Below are positions 44,142-53,571 of a stretch of 64,000 nucleotides of DNA, in pieces. How positions within the stretch are numbered: position 1 is the stretch's first letter; each line of letters begins with the position of its first letter. The notes under the pieces are model-generated. The model saw only the letters and a program-made list of their open reading frames with translations, made no database searches and was not told where the DNA came from. Position numbers and translations under genes: made by a program. This DNA is from Streptomyces caeruleatus (GTDB lineage: Bacteria; Actinomycetota; Actinomycetes; Streptomycetales; Streptomycetaceae), in assembly GCF_001514235.1 (NCBI RefSeq), contig NZ_KQ948926.1:32330-96329 (forward strand), written 5' to 3'.

Positions 44142-45989
44142 ATGGTGACGACACGTGCAACCGCCGAGGAAAGCCCTGACCGAACCGACCGGACCGGCCG
44201 TTCCGCCGTGCGGACACTGCTGCGGCTGTGGCCGTATGTGCGGCCGGTGCGGGTGCGGTTGTTCACCGCCGCGGCCGTGGCGATCGTCGCCTCCTGCCTG
44301 GCGCTGGTCATCCCGCTCGTCCTGAAGTGGATGGTCGACGGGCCCGTCGCCGACCGGGATCCGGCCGGCGTGTGGCTCGGCGCGCTGTATCTGCTGCTGC
44401 TCGGGTTCGGGGAGGCGCTGCTGTTCGGGCTGCGGCGGTGGCTCGTGGCGCGGCCGCTGGCCGGGGTCGAGGCATCGATGCGGGCGGATCTGTACCGGCA
44501 TCTGCAGCGCCTGCCGGTGGCGTTCCACGACCGGTGGCCGTCGGGGCAGCTGCTGTCGCGGGGCACCACCGATCTGATGCTGCTCCGCATGTTCCTCGCG
44601 TTCCCCTTGACGTTTCTGCTGGTCAACAGCGTGACGATCCTGGTCGGCGTGATCATCATGCTGCTCCAGGACTGGACGCTGGGCCTGGTCATCCTCATCC
44701 CGGCCGTGCCCGTGATGGTCACCTGCGTGGTCTTCGAGAAGCGGTACGCCTCCGTGGCGCGTCGCGCGCAGGACCAGGTCGGCGATCTGACGACGGTCGT
44801 CGAGGAGAGCGTGCTCGGGATCCGCATCATCAAGGGGTTCGGCCGGCACCGCAGTCAGGCCCGGGCCTTCCGGGAGCTCTCCCGGACCCTGCGCGGCACG
44901 GAACTGCGCAAGGCCCGGCTGCTGGCCACGATCTGGGGCGTCATCGTCACCCTGCCGGAACTGGCCACCGGCGCGGCACTGGTGCTGGGCACGGTGCAGG
45001 TGGCGGACGGAGAGCTGTCAGCAGGCACCCTGGTGGCCTTCCTGTCCACAGCCCTAGCCCTGCGCTGGCCCGTGGACTCCATCGGCTTCCTCCTGGCCAT
45101 GAGCCAGGAAGCGGCGACGGCGACGGAGCGCTATTTCGAGGTGATGGATGAATCGCCGGAGACGGATGAAACGCCGGAAAGGGACGCGCCCCAAAGGGGC
45201 GCGGGGAACTGCGCGACCAGCCCCCACAAACCCGCACCCCACAACGACGGCATCCGCTTCCACAACGTCCGTTTCCGCTATCCCGACGCCCCCGAAGACT
45301 CCCCACCCACCCTCGACAACATCAACCTGCACATCCGCCCCGGCGAATCCATGGCCCTCGTAGGCGCGACAGGCAGCGGCAAGACCACCCTCACCGCCCT
45401 GGTCCCCCGCCTCCACGAGGTGACATCCGGCCGCATCACCCTCGACGGCCACGACATCTCCGCCCTACCCAGAACATCGCTGCGCGCCCTCGTCGCGGTC
45501 GCCTTCGAGGAGCCCACCCTCTTCTCGGCCAGCGTCGCGGACAACGTTCTCATGGGGGCCGGAGACGGCGCGGGAGAGCCCGACCTGGAGCGGGCGCTGG
45601 CGGTCGCGCAGGCCGGCTTCGCGCACACCCTGCCGCACGGCACCGCGACCCAGGTCGGCGAGCAGGGCCTCAGCCTCTCCGGCGGCCAGCGTCAGCGCCT
45701 CGCGCTCGCGCGGGCGGTCGTCGGCCGGCCCAGGTTCCTCGTCCTCGACGACCCGCTGTCCGCCCTGGACGTGCACACCGAGGCCGCCGTGGAGGCCGCC
45801 CTGCGGGACGTGCTCGCGGAGACCACCGCGCTGATCGTCGCCCACAGACCCTCCACGGTGCTGCTCGCGGACCGCGTCGCCCTGCTCTCCGAAGGCCGGA
45901 TCGCCGCCGTCGGCACCCATCACGAACTGCTGCGCGCGAACGCCGAGTACGCCCATCTCATGGCTGGGACCGAGGAGGCCGACCGATGA
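44142..45989 (+). CDS. ABC exporter half-transporter A1 with in-frame interspersed repeat
   Basis: A 615-residue type I exporter subunit with a six-helix membrane domain (residues 30-300) and a nucleotide-binding domain. Walker A GATGSGKTTLTAL and signature LSLSGGQRQRLALA are canonical. Walker B reads FLVLDDPLSALD, with Asp in place of the catalytic Glu, and the Q-loop reads AFEEPTLF. Between the two domains residues about 345-367 (PQRGAGNCATSPHKPAPHND) are the translation of an interspersed DNA repeat. ATG at 44142; stop overlaps the next start as ATGA. It pairs with the next gene. Confidence 0.93.
   Translation: MVTTRATAEESPDRTDRTGRSAVRTLLRLWPYVRPVRVRLFTAAAVAIVASCLALVIPLVLKWMVDGPVADRDPAGVWLGALYLLLLGFGEALLFGLRRWLVARPLAGVEASMRADLYRHLQRLPVAFHDRWPSGQLLSRGTTDLMLLRMFLAFPLTFLLVNSVTILVGVIIMLLQDWTLGLVILIPAVPVMVTCVVFEKRYASVARRAQDQVGDLTTVVEESVLGIRIIKGFGRHRSQARAFRELSRTLRGTELRKARLLATIWGVIVTLPELATGAALVLGTVQVADGELSAGTLVAFLSTALALRWPVDSIGFLLAMSQEAATATERYFEVMDESPETDETPERDAPQRGAGNCATSPHKPAPHNDGIRFHNVRFRYPDAPEDSPPTLDNINLHIRPGESMALVGATGSGKTTLTALVPRLHEVTSGRITLDGHDISALPRTSLRALVAVAFEEPTLFSASVADNVLMGAGDGAGEPDLERALAVAQAGFAHTLPHGTATQVGEQGLSLSGGQRQRLALARAVVGRPRFLVLDDPLSALDVHTEAAVEAALRDVLAETTALIVAHRPSTVLLADRVALLSEGRIAAVGTHHELLRANAEYAHLMAGTEEADR
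45184..45240 (+). repeat. interspersed repeat inserted in the linker of ABC gene A1, copy 3
   Basis: ACGCGCCCC-AAA-GGGGCGCGGG then GAACTGCGCGACCAGCCCCC and ACAAACCCGCACCCC. It includes a GCGCCCC/GGGGCGC hairpin and lies fully within the reading frame, between the membrane and ATPase domains. Opposite in orientation to the intergenic copies at 17700 and 37800. Confidence 0.85.
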
Positions 45990-47854
45990 CGGCGACCACC
46001 GCCACCGCACCGGGCAAGGACCAGCCCGGCGAGGACCCGCCGGCCGCGGAACCCCGCACGCCGGACGACCCGTTCGACCGCGACGTACTGCCCACTCCCC
46101 CGGGCGCCACCGCCGCCCTCCTGCGCTCCCTGCTCGCCCCGATGAAGGCCCGCGTCGCCGTCACCACGCTCCTGCTGCTGCTCCAGCAGGCGGCCGTGCA
46201 GGCGGGCCCGCTCCTGGTGGCGTACGCCATCGACTCGGCCGTACCGGCGTTCCGGCACAGCGACCTCGGGCCGCTGATCGCGGTCGGCGTCGGCTATCTG
46301 CTGTGCGCGCTGGCGTCCGGCGCCCTGCAGTACGCGTTCATCCTGCTCTCGGCCCGCGTCAACCAGGACGTGCTGCTCGACCTGCGCGGCCGTATCTTCC
46401 GCCATGCCCAGGCCCTGAGCCTCGACTTCCACGAGCGCTACACCTCGGGCCGGCTGATCTCCCGTTCCACCACGGACGTGGAGTCGCTGCGCGAGCTGCT
46501 GGACGAGGGCCTGCAGGAACTCGTCACCGTCATCCTGTCGTTCGTCTACATCTCGGCGATGCTGCTCTGGCTCGACCTGGGCCTCGGCGCGGTCGCCGTG
46601 GCCTCCCTGGTGCCGCTGTACCTCCTCGTCCGGCGCTACCGGCGGCGCGCCGCGCGCGTGTACACCGTGCGGTCCACCGCCATCGCGGCCGTGATCGTGA
46701 AGTTCGTCGAGACGATGAACGGCATCCGGCCGGTGCGCGCCTTCCGCCGCGAGGCCGCCAACGACGCCGACTTCCGGACCCTGAACACCCGGCACGAGCG
46801 CACCAACGGCGACGCGCTGCTGGAGATGGCCCAGTACGTGGTCGGCTCCCGGCTCGTCGCCAACACCGCGGTCGCGGCGATCGTGCTGTGGGGCGCCTAC
46901 CGGGTGGCGGGCGGCACGTTGGCCCTCGGTGTGCTGGCGGCGGCCGTGCTGTTTCTGCGGCGGCTGTACGACCCGATCGACCGGCTCGGCATGTTCCTCA
47001 ACTCGTACCAGTCGGCGGCGGCCTCCCTGGAGAAGATCGCCGGGCTGCTGGCCCAGACGCCGACCGTGCCCGAGCCGGCCACGCCCGGGCAGCTCCCGGC
47101 ACGCGCGTCGGAACACCCCGGCCGGGAGGTCGTCTTCGACGGCGTCCGGTTCGGCTACCGCACCGGCGGCGAGGTGCTGCCCCGCTTCGACCTCACCATG
47201 CCGGCCGGGCAGACGGTCGCGGTCGTCGGCTCCACCGGCGCGGGCAAGTCGACGCTGGCCAAGCTGCTCGCCCGGTTCTACGACCCCTCCGACGGCCGGG
47301 TCCTCCTCGACGGTGTCGACCTGCGCGAGCTGGCCGTGCCCGAGCTGCGGCGCGGGGTGGTGATGGTGACGCAGGAGGCGTTCCTGTTCTCCGGGACGGT
47401 CGCCGAGAACATCGCCATCGGCCGGCCCGACGCCACTCGCGAGGAGATCGAGCAGGCCGCGAAGGCCATCGGCGCGCACGATTTCATCAGCTCCCTGCCC
47501 GACGGCTACGACACCGACGTACGCAAGCGGGGCGGTCGCATCTCCGCCGGTCAGCGCCAACTCGTCGCGTTCGCCCGGGCATTGCTCGCCGACCCGGCCG
47601 TGCTGATCCTCGACGAGGCCACCAGCTCCCTCGACGTCCCCGGCGAGCGGGCCGTGCAGCACGCGATGTCGACGGTCCTGCACGGGCGCACGGCGGTCGT
47701 CATCGCCCACCGGCTGTCCACGGTCGAGATCGCGGACCGCGTACTGGTCATGGAGGACGGGAAGATCGTCGAGGACGGCACGCCCGCCGAACTCGTCGCG
47801 GGTACGGGCAGGTTCGCGGATCTGCACCGGGCGTGGCGGGACAGTCTGGCGTGA
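45986..47854 (+). CDS. ABC exporter half-transporter A2
   Basis: A 622-residue type I exporter subunit. The membrane domain spans residues 45-340. The nucleotide-binding domain has canonical Walker A (GSTGAGKSTLAKLL), Q-loop (VTQEAFLF), Walker B with Glu (VLILDEATSSLD) and H-loop (IAHRLSTV). The signature is altered: RISAGQRQLVAFA instead of LSGGQ. This complements A1, which has the good signature and lacks the catalytic Glu. ATG at 45986 within a 4-bp overlap, so expression is coupled. Confidence 0.93.
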   Translation: MTATTATAPGKDQPGEDPPAAEPRTPDDPFDRDVLPTPPGATAALLRSLLAPMKARVAVTTLLLLLQQAAVQAGPLLVAYAIDSAVPAFRHSDLGPLIAVGVGYLLCALASGALQYAFILLSARVNQDVLLDLRGRIFRHAQALSLDFHERYTSGRLISRSTTDVESLRELLDEGLQELVTVILSFVYISAMLLWLDLGLGAVAVASLVPLYLLVRRYRRRAARVYTVRSTAIAAVIVKFVETMNGIRPVRAFRREAANDADFRTLNTRHERTNGDALLEMAQYVVGSRLVANTAVAAIVLWGAYRVAGGTLALGVLAAAVLFLRRLYDPIDRLGMFLNSYQSAAASLEKIAGLLAQTPTVPEPATPGQLPARASEHPGREVVFDGVRFGYRTGGEVLPRFDLTMPAGQTVAVVGSTGAGKSTLAKLLARFYDPSDGRVLLDGVDLRELAVPELRRGVVMVTQEAFLFSGTVAENIAIGRPDATREEIEQAAKAIGAHDFISSLPDGYDTDVRKRGGRISAGQRQLVAFARALLADPAVLILDEATSSLDVPGERAVQHAMSTVLHGRTAVVIAHRLSTVEIADRVLVMEDGKIVEDGTPAELVAGTGRFADLHRAWRDSLA

Positions 47855-47873
47855 CCGATCGGGGGGACAACAG

Positions 47874-49586
47874 GTGATCGACGCGTACGAGGATCCGGGC
47901 GAGCCCGACTGTCGCGGCGGGGGGCGGTATCTGTGGTGGCTGGTCACGCGCCAGGCGACGCGGTCCGTCGTCGGGGCGCTGATCTCCAGCGTGTGGATGG
48001 TGCTGCTGGCGGCGACGCCGTATCTGATGTCCCGTGCCGTCGACGACGGGTTGACGGTCGGTGACTACGGCGCGTTGGCGGGGTGGACGGGCGCGTTGTT
48101 CGCGGTGGGCGCGTTCAACGCCTGGCTGAGCATCATGCGGCACCGCACGATGACCCGGGTGCGGATGGACGCCAACTTCCGCACGGTCAAGGTGCTGGTC
48201 GGGCACGCGGTACGCCTGGGCGCCGCGCTGCCGCGCCGGATCGGGGCCGGGGAGGTCGTCACGATCGGGGTGGGCGACGTCCAGACGATCAGCACGTCCC
48301 TGACCGTCGTGGGTCCCGGGTTCGGGGCGGTCGTCGCCTATCTGGTGATCGCCGGGCTGCTCGTGTCGGTGTCGGTGCCGATCGCCGTCGTGGTGCTGCT
48401 CGGGATGCCGCTGGTCGGCGTGCTCGTCGGGCCGTTGCTGGGGCGGCTCCAGGGGACGGAGACGGAGTACCGGGAGCGGCAGGGCGTGCTGACCGCACGG
48501 ATCGCCGACCTCGCGGGCGGGCTGCGCGTCCTCAACGGCCTCGGCGGCAAGGGCCTGGTCGCCGACGCCTTCCACCGTGACTCCCAGCGGCTGCGGGCGC
48601 AGGGGTACCGGGTCGGCGCCGTGACCAGCTGGGTGCAGGCGCTCGGGGTGGGGCTGCCGACGCTGTTCCTGGCCGTGGTGACCTGGCTCGCGGCCCGGCT
48701 GGCCGCCCAGGGGGAGATCACCGTGGGCGAGTTCGTGTCGGTGTACGGCTATGTCGCGGTGCTGGTGGGGCCGGTGGCGTTCTTCATCGAGTGCGGCTAC
48801 CAGGTCAGCCGTGGCGTGGTGGCGGCGCGCCGGGTCGTACGGTTCCTGCGCCTTGAGCCGCTGCCGGACACCGGCACCCGGGACGCCCCGGCCGAACCGG
48901 CGGTGCTGTACGACCCCGAGTCCGGGGTGCGGGTGCCGCCGGGCCGCCTGACCGCGCTGGCCGGGGCGCTGCCCGCCGACGCCGTGGCCGTCGTGGACCG
49001 CCTCGGCCGCTACACGCCGTCCGCGGCGAGCTGGGGCGAAGTGCCCCTGTCCGAGATCGCGTTGCCGCAGCTCCGCCGGCGCATCCTGGTCGCCGACCAC
49101 GAGGCCGACCTGTTCGCGGACACCCTGCGCCACCTGGTCGCCGGCCCCACGGACCCCGACGAGGCGACGATCGCGCGGGCCGTGCGCACCGCGGTCGCCG
49201 AGGACATCGTCCGGGGGCTGCCCGACGGCCTCGACACCCCGATCGACGCCCAGGCCCGCAACCTCTCCGGCGGCCAACGCCAACGCGTCCGCCTGGTCCG
49301 CGCCCTGCTGGCCGACCCCGAGATCCTGCTCGCCATCGAACCGACCTCGGCCCTGGACGCCCACACCGAGGCCCGCGTGGCCGACCGCCTGCACTCCGAA
49401 CGCACCGGCCGCACAACAATCGTCACCACCACGTCCCCCCTGGTCCTGGACCGCGCGGACACGGTCCACTTCCTGGTCGACGGCAAGGTGGCGGCAACAG
49501 GGACCCATCGCGAGTTGCTGGACGCCGAGCCGGGCTACCGAGCTCTGGTGGCCCGGGACGAAGACGCCGAGGAGATCTTGAGGTGA
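47874..49586 (+). CDS. ABC exporter half-transporter B1, degenerate ATPase lacking Walker A
   Basis: A 570-residue subunit with a normal six-helix membrane domain. In the ATP-binding domain the Walker A is absent: RLTALAGALPADAVAVVDRL occupies its place. The Q-loop Gln is Asp (ILVADHEADLF), Walker B reads LLAIEPTSALD, and the H-loop His is Thr (VTTTSPLVLD). Only the signature, NLSGGQRQRVRLVRALL, and the D-loop are intact. It probably cannot bind ATP well alone and contributes only a signature to a heterodimer with the next gene. GTG at 47874 behind GGGGGG. Confidence 0.92.
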   Translation: MIDAYEDPGEPDCRGGGRYLWWLVTRQATRSVVGALISSVWMVLLAATPYLMSRAVDDGLTVGDYGALAGWTGALFAVGAFNAWLSIMRHRTMTRVRMDANFRTVKVLVGHAVRLGAALPRRIGAGEVVTIGVGDVQTISTSLTVVGPGFGAVVAYLVIAGLLVSVSVPIAVVVLLGMPLVGVLVGPLLGRLQGTETEYRERQGVLTARIADLAGGLRVLNGLGGKGLVADAFHRDSQRLRAQGYRVGAVTSWVQALGVGLPTLFLAVVTWLAARLAAQGEITVGEFVSVYGYVAVLVGPVAFFIECGYQVSRGVVAARRVVRFLRLEPLPDTGTRDAPAEPAVLYDPESGVRVPPGRLTALAGALPADAVAVVDRLGRYTPSAASWGEVPLSEIALPQLRRRILVADHEADLFADTLRHLVAGPTDPDEATIARAVRTAVAEDIVRGLPDGLDTPIDAQARNLSGGQRQRVRLVRALLADPEILLAIEPTSALDAHTEARVADRLHSERTGRTTIVTTTSPLVLDRADTVHFLVDGKVAATGTHRELLDAEPGYRALVARDEDAEEILR

Positions 49587-51433
49587 CGGAGGAACAACGC
49601 CCCCCAGGGGCGCGGGGAACTGCGCGACAAGCCACAACGCACCCGCACCCGCACCCGGCAAGCGACCCGAAGTCCCGACCCAGTAGCCGCACAGCCCTCC
49701 CCATCGCCGCACCCAAGGACGTCCGCAAAGCCACCACCCGCCTGATCCAGGCCGACGCCAAGTCCTTCACAGCCGTACTCGCCCTCAACGCCCTCGCAGC
49801 CCTCACCGGCCTGGCCGGCCCCTACCTGGTGGGCCGCATCATCGACGAAGTCAAACGCGGCGCGGACGTGACGTCCGTCGACAAACTCGCCCTGGCGATC
49901 CTGATAGCGGCAACAGCCCAGCTGTTGCTGGCCCGCTGGGCCCGCTACGTCGGCCACCGCTTCGGCGAACGCACCCTCGCCCGCGTCCGCGAGGAGTTCG
50001 TCGACCGCACCCTCGCCCTGCCCGCGTCAGTGGTGGAACGGGCCGGCACCGGCGACCTCACCGCACGCGGCACCGCCGACGTGGCGGCCGTCGGCACCAC
50101 CCTGCGCGACGCGGGGCCGGAGCTGCTCATCAACTCCGTACAGGTCCTGTTCCTGCTGGGCGCGGTCTTCGTGCTGGACCCCCTGCTCGGGGCGTGCGGT
50201 CTGCTCGGCCTGGCCGGTCTGTGGCCGGTGCTGCGCTGGTATCTGCGCCGTGCCCGCACCGGCTATCTCGCCGAGGGCGCGGCCATCTCGGACGTCGCGG
50301 AGATCCTCGCGGCGACCGCGTCCGGCGCCCGCACGGTGGAGGCGCTGGGGCTGGAGCGGCGGCGGGTGGCGGCGAGCCGGGACGCGTTGGAGACGTCCCG
50401 TCGGACCCGGTTGCACACGCTCTTCCTGCGCTCGGTGTTCTTCCCGTCGGTCGAGATCGCCTATCTCGTGCCCGTGGCGACGGTCCTGCTCGTCGGCGGC
50501 GCGCTGCACGCGCGGGGCACGATCAGTCTGGGCACGGTGGTCGCGGCCGCGCTGTATCTCCAGCAGATGGTGGGCCCGCTGGACGAGATCCTGATGCGCG
50601 TCGAGCAACTCCAGAGCAGCGGCGCCTCCTTCGCCCGCGTGGAGGGCCTCGCGGGCACCCCGAGAGCCGGCGACGCCGACTCCCCCACCCCGGCGGACGA
50701 CCTGATCGAGGTGACCGGGGTGCGCTACGCCTACGACCGCGGCGGCGAGGTCCTCGGCGGTGTCGACCTGACCGTCCGCCCGGGCGAACGCCTCGCCGTG
50801 GTCGGCCCGTCCGGCGCCGGCAAGACCACCCTGAGCAGGCTGCTGGCGGGCGTGGACGCGCCCACCGCGGGCTCCGTGACGGTCGGCGGCGTCCCGGTCG
50901 TCGCGCTCGGCCCGGAGCAGTTGCGCCGCCAGGTGGTCCTGGTGACGCAGGAGCACCACGTCTTCCTCGGCACGGTCCGCGACAACCTGCGGATCGCCGA
51001 GCCGTCCGCCTCGGACGAGCAGCTGTGGGCCGCGCTCACGGCGGTCGGCGCCGACGGGTGGGTGCGGCGGCTGCCCGACGGCCTCGACACGGCGCTGGGC
51101 GACGGGGGCCACGGTACGGACGGCTCGCAGGCCCAGCAGCTGGCCCTGGCGCGCGTGGTGCTGGCCGACCCGCACACGCTGATCCTCGACGAGGCGACGG
51201 CGCTGCTCGACCCGACGACCGCCCGGCACACCGAGCGCGCCCTGGCGGCCGTGCTTCAGGGCCGTACGGTCATCGCCATCGCGCACCGGCTGCACACCGC
51301 GCACGACGCCGACCGGGTGGCCGTGATGGAGAACGGTCTGCTCACCGAGCTCGGCACTCATGACGAGCTGGTCGCGGCGGGCGGGGCGTACGCGGCGCTG
51401 TGGCGGTCCTGGCACGGGGAGCGGCCCGCCTGA
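49583..51433 (+). CDS. ABC exporter half-transporter B2, degenerate signature
   Basis: A 616-residue subunit. Walker A (GPSGAGKTTLSRLL), Q-loop (VTQEHHVFLG), Walker B (TLILDEATALLD) and H-loop (IAHRLHTAHD) are intact. The signature is degenerate: GSQAQQLALARV replaces LSGGQ. Together with B1 a single ATP site can form. GTG at 49583 overlaps the B1 stop as GTGA. Residues 6-25 (RPPGARGTARQATTHPHPHP) come from an interspersed repeat inserted just after the start; the domain proper starts near residue 45. Confidence 0.92.
   Translation: MTEEQRPPGARGTARQATTHPHPHPASDPKSRPSSRTALPIAAPKDVRKATTRLIQADAKSFTAVLALNALAALTGLAGPYLVGRIIDEVKRGADVTSVDKLALAILIAATAQLLLARWARYVGHRFGERTLARVREEFVDRTLALPASVVERAGTGDLTARGTADVAAVGTTLRDAGPELLINSVQVLFLLGAVFVLDPLLGACGLLGLAGLWPVLRWYLRRARTGYLAEGAAISDVAEILAATASGARTVEALGLERRRVAASRDALETSRRTRLHTLFLRSVFFPSVEIAYLVPVATVLLVGGALHARGTISLGTVVAAALYLQQMVGPLDEILMRVEQLQSSGASFARVEGLAGTPRAGDADSPTPADDLIEVTGVRYAYDRGGEVLGGVDLTVRPGERLAVVGPSGAGKTTLSRLLAGVDAPTAGSVTVGGVPVVALGPEQLRRQVVLVTQEHHVFLGTVRDNLRIAEPSASDEQLWAALTAVGADGWVRRLPDGLDTALGDGGHGTDGSQAQQLALARVVLADPHTLILDEATALLDPTTARHTERALAAVLQGRTVIAIAHRLHTAHDADRVAVMENGLLTELGTHDELVAAGGAYAALWRSWHGERPA
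49598..49651 (+). repeat. interspersed repeat inserted at the 5' end of ABC gene B2, copy 4
   Basis: ACGCCCC-CCA-GGGGCGCGGGG then AACTGCGCGACAAGCCACAA and CGCACCCGCACCC. Same orientation as the copy in A1 and read in a different frame. It begins 15 bp after the start codon, and the GCCCC/GGGGC hairpin falls at codons 6-10. Confidence 0.85.
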
Positions 51434-51481
51434 GCAGGGGATCTATGCTCGAAGGCGTAGGAGATCGCTGACCCGCCGCAG

Positions 51482-51538
51482 AACGCACAGCTGAACGCAG
51501 AAACGCACAGCAGAACGCCACAGCAGAAAGCCGCAGTC
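51482..51538 (+). repeat. short irregular AACGCACAGC repeats upstream of nadE
   Basis: Purine-rich units: GAACGCACAGC, TGAACGCAG, AAACGCACAGC, AGAACGCCACAGC, AGAAAGCCGCAG in a row, about 9-13 bp each, ending at the nadE start. They lie in the mRNA leader and give an unpaired, A-rich stretch just before a TTG start; they could aid ribosome binding. Confidence 0.6.
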
Positions 51539-51540
51539 CA

Positions 51541-53571
51541 TTGAACTTCTGGTCGATCTACCAGCACGGCTTCGCGCGGGTCGCCGCGTGCACGGGCCAC
51601 ACCGTCATCGCCGACCCGCGGGCCAACGCGGAGGCGGTGCTGCGGCAGGCGCGCGCGTGCGCGCAGGAGGGCGTGGCCGTCGCCGTCTTCCCGGAGCTGG
51701 GCCTGACCGGGTACTCGATCGAGGACCTGCTGCTCCAGGACGCGGTGCTCGACGAGGTCGAGGAGGCGCTCGGCACGGTCGTCGCCGGGTCGGCGGAGCT
51801 GCTGCCCGTGCTGGTCGTCGGCGCCCCGCTGCGCCATCGTCACCGGATCTACAACTGCGCGGTGATCGTGCACCGCGGCCGGATCCTCGGCGTGGCGCCG
51901 AAGTCGTACCCGCCGAACTACCGCGAGTTCTACGAGCAGCGGCAGATCGCCTCGGGTGCCGACGAGCGCGGCGGGACGATCCGGGTCGGCGGCGCGGAGG
52001 TGCCGTTCGGCGTGGACCTGCTGTTCGAGGCGGAGGACGTCCCGGGGCTGGTGCTGCACGCGGAGGTCTGCGAGGACATGTGGGTGCCGGTGCCGCCGAG
52101 CGCGGAGGCGGCGCTGGCCGGCGCGACCGTGCTCGCCAACCTCTCCGGCAGCCCGATCACGGTCGGCCGGGCCGAGGACCGCCGGCTGCTGTGCCGGGCG
52201 GCGTCCTCGCGCTGTCTGGCGGCGTACGTCTACTCGGCGGCCGGTCTGGGCGAGTCGACGACGGACCTGTCGTGGGACGGCCAGACCATGATCTACGAGA
52301 ACGGCGCCCTGCTCGCCGAGTCGGACCGCTTCCCGCTCGACGACCAGTACGCGGTCGCCGACGTCGACCTGGACCTGCTGCGGCAGGAGCGGCACCGGAT
52401 GGGCACGTTCGACGACAACCGGCGTACCCACGCGGCCCGCACCGGCGACTTCCGGCGCGTCGCGTTCCGGCTGGACCCGCCGACGGCCGACCTCGGGCTG
52501 CGGCGCCGCGTCGAGCGTTTCCCGTTCGTTCCGGCCGACGCCGACCGGCTCGCCCTGGACTGCTACGAGGCGTACAACATCCAGGTCGCGGGCCTCCAGC
52601 AGCGGCTGGCGGCGATCGGGAGCCCGAAGGTCGTCATCGGGGTGTCGGGCGGGCTGGACTCCACGCACGCGCTGATCGTCGCCGCACGCGCGATGGACCG
52701 TGCCGGGCGCCCGCGCAGCGACATCCTCGCCTTCACCCTGCCGGGCTTCGCGACCAGCGACCACACCAAGGACAACGCCCACAAGCTGATGAACTCGCTC
52801 GGCGTGACCGCGGCCGAGCTGGACATCACGCCGACCGCGCGGCTGATGCTGCGGGAGATGGGCCACCCGTTCGCGTCCGGCGAGCCGGTGTACGACGTCA
52901 CCTTCGAGAACGTGCAGGCGGGCCTGCGCACCGACTACCTGTTCCGGCTCGCCAACCAGCGCGGCGGCATCGTGCTGGGCACCGGCGACCTGTCGGAGCT
53001 GGCGCTGGGGTGGTCCACGTACGGCGTGGGCGACCAGATGAGCCACTACAACGTGAACTCCGGTGTGCCGAAGACGCTGATCCAGCATCTGATCCGCTGG
53101 GTCATCGGCAGCGGGCAGTTCGACGAGGAGACCGGCAAGACGCTGGCCGCGATCCTCGACACGGAGATCAGCCCGGAGCTGGTGCCGGGCGAGGAGATGC
53201 AGTCGACGGAGTCGAAGATCGGCCCGTACGCGCTGCACGACTTCACGCTCTTCCAGGTGCTGCGGTACGGCTTCCGGCCGTCGAAGATCGCCTTCCTGGC
53301 CTGGCACGCCTGGCACGACGCGGAGGCCGGCGCCTGGCCGCCCGGCTTCCCGGAGGCCAAGCGGGTGGCGTACGACCTGGCGGAGATCCGGCGCTGGCTG
53401 GAGGTCTTCTGCCGACGGTTCTTCGCGTTCGCACAGTTCAAGCGGTCCGCCATGCCGAACGGACCGAAGGTCTCGGCGGGGGGTTCGCTGTCCCCGCGCG
53501 GCGACTGGCGCGCACCGTCGGACGGCAACGCGGCCGCGTGGCTGCGGGACCTCGCCCGCATCGACGACTGA
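51541..53571 (+). CDS. nadE: glutamine-dependent NAD(+) synthetase
   Basis: A 676-residue two-domain enzyme making NAD from nicotinic-acid adenine dinucleotide. The N-terminal nitrilase-like glutaminase has Glu52 ([10 protein letters not shown]), Lys121 ([14 protein letters not shown]) and Cys177 (EVCEDMWV). The synthetase domain from about residue 330 has the PP-loop [12 protein letters not shown] and [17 protein letters not shown]. Full family length. The start is a TTG at 51541, where family homology begins ([15 protein letters not shown]). No ATG or GTG is available close by. Confidence 0.97.
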   Translation: MNFWSIYQHGFARVAACTGHTVIADPRANAEAVLRQARACAQEGVAVAVFPELGLTGYSIEDLLLQDAVLDEVEEALGTVVAGSAELLPVLVVGAPLRHRHRIYNCAVIVHRGRILGVAPKSYPPNYREFYEQRQIASGADERGGTIRVGGAEVPFGVDLLFEAEDVPGLVLHAEVCEDMWVPVPPSAEAALAGATVLANLSGSPITVGRAEDRRLLCRAASSRCLAAYVYSAAGLGESTTDLSWDGQTMIYENGALLAESDRFPLDDQYAVADVDLDLLRQERHRMGTFDDNRRTHAARTGDFRRVAFRLDPPTADLGLRRRVERFPFVPADADRLALDCYEAYNIQVAGLQQRLAAIGSPKVVIGVSGGLDSTHALIVAARAMDRAGRPRSDILAFTLPGFATSDHTKDNAHKLMNSLGVTAAELDITPTARLMLREMGHPFASGEPVYDVTFENVQAGLRTDYLFRLANQRGGIVLGTGDLSELALGWSTYGVGDQMSHYNVNSGVPKTLIQHLIRWVIGSGQFDEETGKTLAAILDTEISPELVPGEEMQSTESKIGPYALHDFTLFQVLRYGFRPSKIAFLAWHAWHDAEAGAWPPGFPEAKRVAYDLAEIRRWLEVFCRRFFAFAQFKRSAMPNGPKVSAGGSLSPRGDWRAPSDGNAAAWLRDLARIDD

